Shown: piece after piece, positions 1 to 4,928 of the stretch | Layout: every line of letters starts with the position of its first letter | Numbering within the stretch: position 1 is the stretch's first letter | Source: JAJBWD01 sp041670885 | Lineage (GTDB): Bacteria > Bacillota > Clostridia > Clostridiales > Clostridiaceae | Reading direction: 5' to 3' | NCBI GenBank assembly: GCA_041670885.1 | Contig: JBAXYJ010000168.1 | Location: 1-6,613, forward strand | Length of the DNA: 6,613 nucleotides | Position numbers and translations under genes: made by a program | Notes under the pieces: generated by a model | Told to the model about the DNA's origin: nothing | What the model saw: the letters and a program-made list of their open reading frames with translations, nothing else | Databases searched by the model: none

Positions 1-17
1 ACCTGATTAATATATAG

Positions 18-298
18 ATTAATATTTGGCTTATTACTGTAGTATTAGTTGCTCCAATATATGAAGAATTATTTTAGGGGTTGTATATTATAAAACAAGA
101 TCACCAATTTTATGTATGTGTACACATATGTTAAACAATTCAATGGCATTTCTATCAGTTTACTCAGGATTTTCACTAATGTTATCAGTTTTTTTCATTG
201 GAATAATAATTTTTATAACAGCAGGCAGATTTTTTATAAAAAACATTAAGATAATATCTGAAAATGAGGAGCAAGCAGATATAGGAAGCACCATTTAA
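18..298 (+). pseudogene. Remnant of CPBP (CAAX/bacteriocin-processing) family intramembrane protease, internally deleted
   Basis: Two pieces of one family lie in different frames. Frame 3 (18-74) reads a hydrophobic segment ending APIYEELF, the start of the CPBP motif EExxxR, and then hits TAG at 75-77. Frame 2, from about 68, reads LGVVYYKTRSPILCMCTHM followed by LNNS, the usual C-terminal stretch with the HxxxN motif, then a membrane segment (SLMLSVFFIGIIIFITAG) and a charged tail, stopping at 296-298. In intact members these parts are separated by some 50 or more residues carrying the FxxxH motif, which are absent here. Another in-frame stop (TAG, 15-17) lies before the first piece, and all frames are closed at the left edge. 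The open frame from ATG 116 is therefore a leftover of the C-terminus and not an independent small membrane protein. Intact members are multi-pass membrane proteases, often linked to bacteriocin self-immunity. Family identification is from motifs seen by eye. Confidence 0.75.
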
Positions 299-325
299 CA
301 AAATATATAAATGATAATTTTATTT

Positions 326-332
326 AGGAGGT
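326..332 (+). promoter_or_regulatory. Ribosome binding site for the VWA gene
   Basis: AGGAGGT, a near-perfect match to the 16S rRNA tail, lies 7 bases before ATG 340 and fixes that start. I see no convincing -35/-10 pair in 299-325, so the promoter may lie inside or upstream of the decayed protease gene. Confidence 0.85.
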
Positions 333-339
333 ATTAATA

Positions 340-957
340 ATGGCAAAAAAAGGATTAACAGAAATTGTTTGTGTTATTGACAAGAGCAAATCTATGGAGG
401 CTATAGAGAAAGATGCAATTGGAGGCTTTAACAAATTTGTAAAGGCTCAAAAGGAAGAAATAGGACAGGCTATTATGACAACAGTTCTATTTGATACTGA
501 TTATAAGTATTTATATTTTGGTACTGACATTCAAAATGTTAAAAGACTTACTAAAAAGTCCTATGTTCCTTCAGGAATGACATCACTTTTAGATGCTGTT
601 GGGAAAGCTATTGATGATGTAGGAGTAAGATTATCAGATACTGCTGAAGAAGAAAGGCCTGAAAGAGTAATATTTGTCATTCTAAATGGCACAGAGGAGA
701 ATTCCAGTAAGGAATACACCAGGCAGCAGGTATTTGATAAGATCAGACTTCAAACTACTGTGTATAAATGGCAGTTTGTTTTACTGGCAGCAAACCAGGA
801 TGCAGCTTTCAGCGCTGAATCAATCGGGATAGATGCCGGATTTGCAAATACCTTTGCATTTTCCGGAGCAGGAATTAGGGAAAGTTTCCATCAGATGAGT
901 AAAGTAATTTCATCATACAGGCAAACAGGAACAATAAAAGAAGACTGGAAAAAGTAA
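340..957 (+). CDS. VWA (von Willebrand factor type A) domain protein with incomplete MIDAS
   Basis: A 205-residue soluble protein that is almost entirely one VWA domain. VWA domains are Rossmann-like folds that usually bind a divalent metal through a MIDAS site and mediate protein-protein contacts. Visible motifs: strand EIVCVIDKSKSM (residues 8-19) with the DxSxS triad D14, S16, S18; the Thr motif in SGMTSLLDA (78-86, T81); and strand VIFVILNGTEENSS (110-123). In relatives of this bacterial/phage-like subfamily the last motif reads T-D-G-x-E-N, with an Asp ligand; here the aligned residues are N116-G117-T118, so that Asp is missing. WQFVLLAANQDA (144-155) matches the family's F-LGAN-DA strand. 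There is no signal peptide or membrane segment, so it should be cytoplasmic. A strong RBS fixes the start and a terminator follows directly, so it ends its transcript. The function and partner are unknown; the VWA call itself is firm. Confidence 0.88.
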   Translation: MAKKGLTEIVCVIDKSKSMEAIEKDAIGGFNKFVKAQKEEIGQAIMTTVLFDTDYKYLYFGTDIQNVKRLTKKSYVPSGMTSLLDAVGKAIDDVGVRLSDTAEEERPERVIFVILNGTEENSSKEYTRQQVFDKIRLQTTVYKWQFVLLAANQDAAFSAESIGIDAGFANTFAFSGAGIRESFHQMSKVISSYRQTGTIKEDWKK

Positions 958-965
958 ATTAAAAG

Positions 966-1001
966 TCAGTAAACCAGTTTAACCGGTTTACTGATTTTTT
1001 T
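966..1001 (+). terminator. Rho-independent terminator after the VWA gene
   Basis: Perfect 10-bp stem: TCAGTAAACC (966-975) pairs with GGTTTACTGA (985-994) around a 9-base loop, followed by seven T (995-1001). It lies 8 bases after the stop codon and separates the VWA gene from the cyclase unit. Confidence 0.92.
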
Positions 1002-1104
1002 ATTTTCACTACCATATATACTTTGATAATAAATGAAAAAATATCTTTTACTAAAGGTAGAATTTTTAACTAAAGCTTTATCATAAACATGACGATATAG
1101 TATA

Positions 1105-1132
1105 TTGATATGCTATTAAAAAGATGTACAAT
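1105..1132 (+). promoter_or_regulatory. Candidate sigma-A promoter for the cyclase-amidohydrolase unit
   Basis: TTGATA (1105-1110), a 16-bp spacer, then TACAAT (1127-1132), each hexamer one base off consensus. Transcription would begin near 1139, giving a leader of about 50 bases before ATG 1191. The surrounding DNA is extremely AT-rich, so chance matches are easy. It remains the best pair in the 1002-1190 gap, where I see no gene. Confidence 0.45.
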
Positions 1133-1179
1133 TAGTAATTATATATATTTATACAAATAGATGGTAAACCTTTAAAACT

Positions 1180-1185
1180 GGAGTG
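1180..1185 (+). promoter_or_regulatory. Ribosome binding site for the diguanylate cyclase
   Basis: GGAGTG, 5 bases before ATG 1191. It is weaker than the sites of the VWA and sugar-binding genes, so translation is probably modest, which is plausible for a signalling enzyme. Confidence 0.7.
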
Positions 1186-1190
1186 AAAAG

Positions 1191-3266
1191 ATGGATACAT
1201 TATTTCAAAATAAATTGAATGAAATTGAAGAAAAAGTAAATGGCAATAAATTAGCTGATGCAGAAAAACTTGCTAAAGAACTATATACCCAGGCAGTTGA
1301 TAAAAATGAAAAAGCGGCTATTGGTTATGCATCTAAATATATAGGGCAGATAGCATTTAATAAAGGGCTTTTTCAGGAATCTTTTGAAAGCTATCAAAGG
1401 TGTTGTGCTAATTTTAAAGCGATTAATGATTCAAAAGGACAGATATATGCCCTTAATGGTTTGTCACTTCTTTTCACTCAAATAGGAGATTTTAGAAATG
1501 CATTAAAATATATGCTGGAAGTACTGAGTATAGTTAATAATGAAAGGGCATTTGAAGTACATAGATTTTCAGCTATGAATAATATTGCCTTATTATTTAT
1601 AAATTTAAAGGAATATGATTCAGCATTAAAATATTTAAATGAATGCTTTTTACTTTCGAATAAAAATAATGATTTAAAGCTTAATGCTATTATTTTATTT
1701 AATATGGCTGAGGTATACTGCTATAAAAAAAATTATACTAAAGCAAAGTCTTATTTAGAACAAAGCAGAAAAGAATCTGTTATAGTAGAGGATAAAGCTG
1801 GATTGTCATTTTGCAGAAGCCTGGATGCGGCTCTTATCGTTTTGAATGAAAAAAATTTAAAAGCGGCACAGGATATATTTCAAGATGCATTATCAGATAT
1901 ATATAAGTATGGTACCAGGTATGACGTACTGGATGTCTACTCTATTTTTTATAGAACTTTATATAATGAGAAGGAATATAGTGCTGTAAAAAATGTACTG
2001 ATTAAAGCATTATCATTAGCTGAAGAGGTAAAGTCCTATGTAAAACAGAAAGAGATATGTGATATGCTTCAAAATATATACAAAATCGAAGAGGATTTTA
2101 AAAATGCTTATGAGACACTCCTTAAAAAACAGCAGCTTTATGAAATATCAAACAGTTTAATAAAGGACATGCAAGTAAACTATTTATCGGAAACCTATTC
2201 TACTGCATCTTCAAAATTGCAGATGGAGGAACTGGAATCCTCTGTAAGTACTCTAAAGGCATTAGCAGAGATGGGAAATGCTATTACATCCAGTCTGGAT
2301 ATTAACAAAATATTTAAAATTTTAATCAGCAATCTTCCCAATATTTTAAAGCTTAATAGTTTTGGAATTGCGATTATTGATAATGCAGGCAGTAAGCTGA
2401 AATATCATTTCTATGATGATAAGGATGGTATAACTAATAAAACATTTGACTTGGATGATGATTCTATACTTATGAATTTATCAATAAAGGCAAATCAGGA
2501 AATAGTGATATACGATACTAAGGACATAAAAGGATATAAAAGCAAATATAATGAAGAAATAGCCAAGCTAATTTATAATTCTGAATGCCGATCAATTCTC
2601 TTTTGCCCTCTCATTTATGAAAATCAGATTATAGGAGGAATTACTGCTCAAAGCCAAATATCCCATACATTCTCTTATAAGAATCTTGAGATTTTAAGAA
2701 TAATGGCATCCTATGTTTCTGTAGCAGTAACTAACCAGATAAAGACACAGTATCTGGAAGAAATAAGTCATCTGGATGGGCTTACACAATTATATAATAG
2801 ACATGCTTTAAGTGAATATTTGGAAGAGAATACCTCTATATATGATATGGAAGATATGCCCTTAGCTGCAATAATGATGGATATTGATTATTTAAAACAG
2901 TTTAATGATAATTATGGACATGTTAAAGGAGATACCTGTATAAAAACTGTTGCACATATTATTTTGAAAGTTGTAAATAAATACAGCGGAAAAGCCTTTA
3001 GATATGGCGGGGACGAATTTTTAATTATTATGAAAAACACAGATGCTGAAAGATGTGATAAAATAATAAGCAGTATATATACAAAATTAGAGGCTGAAAA
3101 TTTGGAACATTTATATTCAAAAATATCAAATAGAGTAACAATAACTGCCGGAGCTGCCATAATAAATGAAAATATATTTAATTATAAAAATTTATATCAT
3201 CGTGCTGATGAAGCATTATATGAAGCCAAGAAAAAAGCAAGAAATACATATCTGATAAAGGGATGA
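1191..3266 (+). CDS. Cytoplasmic diguanylate cyclase: TPR repeats, GAF domain, GGDEF domain
   Basis: A 691-residue protein predicted to make cyclic di-GMP from two GTP. Residues 1-320 are helical TPR-like repeats, for example AIGYASKYIGQIAFNKGLF (43-61) and AMNNIALLFINLKEYDSAL (128-146), likely a protein- or peptide-binding sensor. A linker helix near 340-360 leads to a GAF-like domain (about 355-515; SLDINKIFKILI at its start, RSILFCPLIYENQIIGGI in its core). The GGDEF domain spans about 525-690: HLDGLTQLYNRHAL entry motif, metal Asp D564 in MMDID, nucleotide-contact N572 and D581 (FNDNYGHVKGD, spaced as in PleD), and an intact GGDEF at 606-610. The signature is complete, so the enzyme should be active. 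The usual inhibitory RxxD site reads KYSG (597-600), so product inhibition through it is unlikely. No membrane segments. It is first in a unit with the amidohydrolase, whose start overlaps its stop. The signal sensed is unknown. Confidence 0.95.
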   Translation: MDTLFQNKLNEIEEKVNGNKLADAEKLAKELYTQAVDKNEKAAIGYASKYIGQIAFNKGLFQESFESYQRCCANFKAINDSKGQIYALNGLSLLFTQIGDFRNALKYMLEVLSIVNNERAFEVHRFSAMNNIALLFINLKEYDSALKYLNECFLLSNKNNDLKLNAIILFNMAEVYCYKKNYTKAKSYLEQSRKESVIVEDKAGLSFCRSLDAALIVLNEKNLKAAQDIFQDALSDIYKYGTRYDVLDVYSIFYRTLYNEKEYSAVKNVLIKALSLAEEVKSYVKQKEICDMLQNIYKIEEDFKNAYETLLKKQQLYEISNSLIKDMQVNYLSETYSTASSKLQMEELESSVSTLKALAEMGNAITSSLDINKIFKILISNLPNILKLNSFGIAIIDNAGSKLKYHFYDDKDGITNKTFDLDDDSILMNLSIKANQEIVIYDTKDIKGYKSKYNEEIAKLIYNSECRSILFCPLIYENQIIGGITAQSQISHTFSYKNLEILRIMASYVSVAVTNQIKTQYLEEISHLDGLTQLYNRHALSEYLEENTSIYDMEDMPLAAIMMDIDYLKQFNDNYGHVKGDTCIKTVAHIILKVVNKYSGKAFRYGGDEFLIIMKNTDAERCDKIISSIYTKLEAENLEHLYSKISNRVTITAGAAIINENIFNYKNLYHRADEALYEAKKKARNTYLIKG

Positions 3267-3271
3267 TGCAT

Positions 3272-4444
3272 ATGGATATTAATGTTATGTCTATAATAAA
3301 TGAAATTAAAGAAGAATTAAATGAGTTAAGTGATTATATTTATAAAAACCCGGAGCTGGGAAACAGAGAATACCTAGCAGTAAGAGCCCATACTGCAATA
3401 CTGGAAAAATATGGTTTTAAAGTTGAAAAATCATATTTGGGAATTGAAACTGCCTTTAAGGCTGTATATGATACAGGTATAGGAGAAAAAACTGCAGCTT
3501 TTCTTGCTGAATATGATGCTCTTCCGGGAATTGGTCACGGCTGTGGCCATAACCTTTTGGGAGCAGTCAGTACCGGAGCCGGTATAGTTTTATCTAAAAT
3601 AATTAAATCTGGAAAAGTAATCGTTTTTGGTACACCTGCCGAAGAAACAAACGGAGCTAAGGTAGATATGGCAAAAGCTGGTGTATTTAAAGGGGTAGAT
3701 GCTGTTTTTGAAGCTCATCCCTCTGACCATAATGCAGCTTCCATGAAATCTCTTGCAATGGAGGCCTTGGAATTTTCTTTTATAGGAAAAGCAGCCCATG
3801 CAGCAGCCTGTCCTGAAAAAGGAATTAATGCACTGGAAGCTGCAATCAATATGTTTAATAATCTAAATGGACTTAGAGAGCATATTCCTCAAAGTGCGCG
3901 AATTCATGGAATAATAAGAGAAGGCGGGGTTGCAGCAAATATTGTACCTGCTCTTGCAGTAAATGAATTTTATGTCCGGGGGGAGAGCAAAAAACAGGTT
4001 GAAGAGTTAGTGGAAAAAGTAAAAAATTGTGCCTATGGTGCCTCCTTAGCTGCAGGAACAGAGCTTAAAATAAGAAATTACGAAAAATCAAACGATGATT
4101 TTATATCAAATTATAACCTTATGCATAAATATATGAAGCATATGAAAGATGCAGGAATTGAAAATATTAATGAAATAGATACAACATCAGGATCTGCTGA
4201 TGCAGGAAATGTAAGCTATGTTGTACCGGCGCTTCATGCCTGGTTTTCAATTACAAGAGAACCGATAGCTTCCCATACTGCTGAATTTGCCAGAGAGACA
4301 CTTACAGACTATGCAGCGAATCAAATGGTTAAAGCTGTTTATGGACTTGTAATGACTTCATATGATATCATAACTGACCCGGAATTTAATAAAATAGTAA
4401 TAGAAGAACATAGAAAAAGTGTAAAAGACTTATCAGTAGTATAA
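3272..4444 (+). CDS. M20-family metallo-amidohydrolase/peptidase (AbgB/PM20D2-like)
   Basis: Cytoplasmic zinc-type hydrolase of the M20 family (COG1473 type), closest by eye to p-aminobenzoyl-glutamate hydrolase B-like and M20D2-like dipeptidases; the true substrate is unknown. Numbering from ATG 3263: AEYDALPGIGHGCGHNLLG (82-100) holds metal ligands C94 and H96; PAEE (125-128) carries the catalytic/metal glutamates; AHP (151-153) supplies H152; GKAAHAA (175-181) opens the dimerisation domain with H179; ASH near the C-terminus supplies H338. All expected motifs and the normal length (about 390) are present. ATGs occur at 3263, 3266 and 3272. The first overlaps the cyclase stop as ATGA but has no spacing to AAAGGG (3257-3262); ATG 3272 sits 9 bases after it, so I prefer 3272 (protein starts MDINVM). 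Either way it is translationally coupled to the cyclase and probably cotranscribed. No signal peptide. Confidence 0.9.
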   Translation: MDINVMSIINEIKEELNELSDYIYKNPELGNREYLAVRAHTAILEKYGFKVEKSYLGIETAFKAVYDTGIGEKTAAFLAEYDALPGIGHGCGHNLLGAVSTGAGIVLSKIIKSGKVIVFGTPAEETNGAKVDMAKAGVFKGVDAVFEAHPSDHNAASMKSLAMEALEFSFIGKAAHAAACPEKGINALEAAINMFNNLNGLREHIPQSARIHGIIREGGVAANIVPALAVNEFYVRGESKKQVEELVEKVKNCAYGASLAAGTELKIRNYEKSNDDFISNYNLMHKYMKHMKDAGIENINEIDTTSGSADAGNVSYVVPALHAWFSITREPIASHTAEFARETLTDYAANQMVKAVYGLVMTSYDIITDPEFNKIVIEEHRKSVKDLSVV

Positions 4445-4451
4445 TTAGTGA

Positions 4452-4579
4452 ATTTGCTTAGCTAAAGCTAAGTATCGTGTCTTCAGATGGAGAGTCTACC
4501 CCACCTGAAGCAGAATTATAGGATCACCCGCTTATAGAAGTGGGTGTCTTGAAACTTGTATAAAAGTTTGGCTAAGTGG
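4452..4579 (+). ncRNA. Structured RNA element; possible ORF-less HEARO/omega-RNA-like element
   Basis: About 128 bases after the amidohydrolase stop fold into a row of hairpins. A: CTTAGC (4457-4462) with GCTAAG (4467-4472), loop TAAA. B: CTTCAGATGG (4481-4490) with CCACCTGAAG (4501-4510), ten pairs with one A-C mismatch. C: CACCCGCTT (4525-4533) with AAGTGGGTG (4538-4546), nine pairs including one G-U, loop ATAG. D: AAACTT (4552-4557) with AAGTTT (4564-4569). A second GCTAAG (4571-4576) could instead pair with 4457-4462 and close the whole set. The segment is more GC-rich than its surroundings and starts right after GTGA (4448-4451). As I recall, HEARO RNAs, the roughly 150-base RNAs linked to IscB nucleases, insert after ATGA or GTGA and often lack the ORF. 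The hairpins are seen directly; the family is a guess. Alternatives are another IS200/IS605-type end, a small palindromic repeat, or a plain 3' UTR. Confidence 0.45.
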
Positions 4580-4625
4580 AACCAATAAATCGCTGCTAGT
4601 GGATTTATTGGTTTTATTAATTTTC
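4580..4625 (+). terminator. Rho-independent terminator of the cyclase-amidohydrolase unit
   Basis: Perfect 12-bp stem: AACCAATAAATC (4580-4591) with GATTTATTGGTT (4602-4613), 10-base loop, then TTTTATTAATTTT. It begins exactly where the structured RNA ends, so that RNA is probably the 3' end of the upstream transcript or a short RNA stopped here. Confidence 0.85.
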
Positions 4626-4722
4626 ACGTCTTTCTTCATAAAATAATAATCGGCTTAGGACAAAAAATATTATTGATTTGATAGCAATTTTCTATTTCTT
4701 ATTAGTTCACTCTCTGTTTCAA
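4626..4722 (+). other. Intergenic stretch without recognisable gene
   Basis: AT-rich spacer between the terminator and the first operator-like site. I see no open frame with a ribosome binding site on either strand and no convincing promoter pair here. Confidence 0.6.
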
Positions 4723-4736
4723 TGCAAACATTTGCA
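4723..4736 (+). promoter_or_regulatory. Candidate auxiliary LacI-family operator
   Basis: TGCAAACATTTGCA matches the LacI-family pattern TGNAANCGNTTNCA at 13 of 14 positions (CA in place of the central CG) and has the same half-sites, TGCAA and TTGCA, as the operator at 4868-4881. It lies in a longer inverted repeat, ATGCAAA/TTTGCAT (4722-4737). Its centre is 145 bp upstream of the main operator, a distance compatible with repression through a DNA loop. Confidence 0.5.
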
Positions 4737-4831
4737 TATATTATATAAAATCTCACTAAAAAAAGAATAAATATTAGTAAAAATTAATATATAGATACAG
4801 GGTAATAAAATAAAAAATATTCAGGAAAATG

Positions 4832-4860
4832 TTGACATAAACGATTACATATCTTATAAT
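4832..4860 (+). promoter_or_regulatory. Perfect-consensus sigma-A promoter of the sugar-importer operon
   Basis: TTGACA (4832-4837), exactly 17 bp, then TATAAT (4855-4860). Both hexamers match consensus fully. Transcription should start near 4867, giving a leader of about 62 bases. Such a strong promoter implies tight repression, and a LacI-type operator begins at about the start site. Confidence 0.93.
4836..4849 (+). promoter_or_regulatory. Candidate cre (CcpA) or secondary LacI-family site within the promoter
   Basis: CATAAACGATTACA matches the cre consensus TGWAANCGNTNWCA at 12 of 14 positions; only the first two bases differ. It overlaps the end of the -35 box and the spacer, where a bound regulator would block RNA polymerase. 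Its centre is 32 bp, about three helical turns, from the operator at 4868-4881, so both sites lie on the same face of the helix. Confidence 0.45.
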
Positions 4861-4867
4861 ATAGTTG

Positions 4868-4881
4868 TGCAAGCGATTGCA
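4868..4881 (+). promoter_or_regulatory. LacI-family operator at the transcription start
   Basis: TGCAAGCGATTGCA is a full 14/14 match to the LacI-family pattern TGNAANCGNTTNCA with the central CG. The inverted repeat extends to TTGTGCAA/TTGCACAA (4865-4884). It covers roughly +2 to +15 of the predicted transcript, the classic position for a repressor. The half-sites depart from the CcpA preference (W at the third position), so a dedicated sugar-responsive LacI-type repressor is more likely than CcpA. No regulator gene is in the window. Confidence 0.85.
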
Positions 4882-4893
4882 CAACGAAGTTTA

Positions 4894-4909
4894 TAAAGCA
4901 TATGCTTTA
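4894..4909 (+). repeat. 16-bp perfect palindrome in the 5' leader
   Basis: TAAAGCATATGCTTTA is identical to its reverse complement and ends 6 bases before the ribosome binding site. In RNA it could form a six-pair stem with an ATAT loop; in DNA it could be a protein site. Role unknown; it may stabilise the 5' end or tune initiation. Confidence 0.5.
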
Positions 4910-4915
4910 ATAAAT

Positions 4916-4923
4916 AGGAGGGG
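4916..4923 (+). promoter_or_regulatory. Strong ribosome binding site selecting a TTG start
   Basis: AGGAGGGG lies 5 bases before TTG 4929. It decides the start: the TTG directly opens a complete lipoprotein signal peptide, and no ATG is placed correctly. Confidence 0.9.
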
Positions 4924-4928
4924 TTAAA

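Noticed and set aside
116..298. Independent 60-residue membrane protein starting at ATG 116
   Set aside because: The same frame is open upstream to about 65 and reads CPBP-type sequence before the ATG. No ribosome binding site precedes ATG 116. It is the tail of the decayed protease.
1023..1051. TTGATA at 1023-1028 as a -35 box
   Set aside because: No TATAAT-like hexamer occurs 16-18 bases downstream; the pair at 1105-1132 is better.
2912..3160. Antisense open frame inside the cyclase gene
   Set aside because: It lies opposite the GGDEF domain, has no ribosome binding site, and its protein is a mirror artefact of AT-rich coding sequence.
3590..3799. Antisense open frame inside the amidohydrolase gene
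   Set aside because: It overlaps conserved M20 motifs on the other strand, with no RBS and no recognisable protein features.
4452..4579. c-di-GMP riboswitch, suggested by the nearby cyclase
   Set aside because: I cannot match the sequence to the class I or class II c-di-GMP aptamer motifs I know. It also sits at the 3' end of a unit, before a terminator, not as a leader directly ahead of a gene.
4452..4625. Remnant of a TnpB or IscB coding sequence next to the hairpins
   Set aside because: I see no RuvC- or HNH-like peptide in any frame around the element. Coding sequence of the amidohydrolase ends intact just before it and the terminator follows just after it.
6..4798. ATTAATATATAGAT shared by about 6-19 and 4784-4797
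   Set aside because: Only 14 very AT-rich bases match and the flanks differ; chance is sufficient in DNA of this composition.
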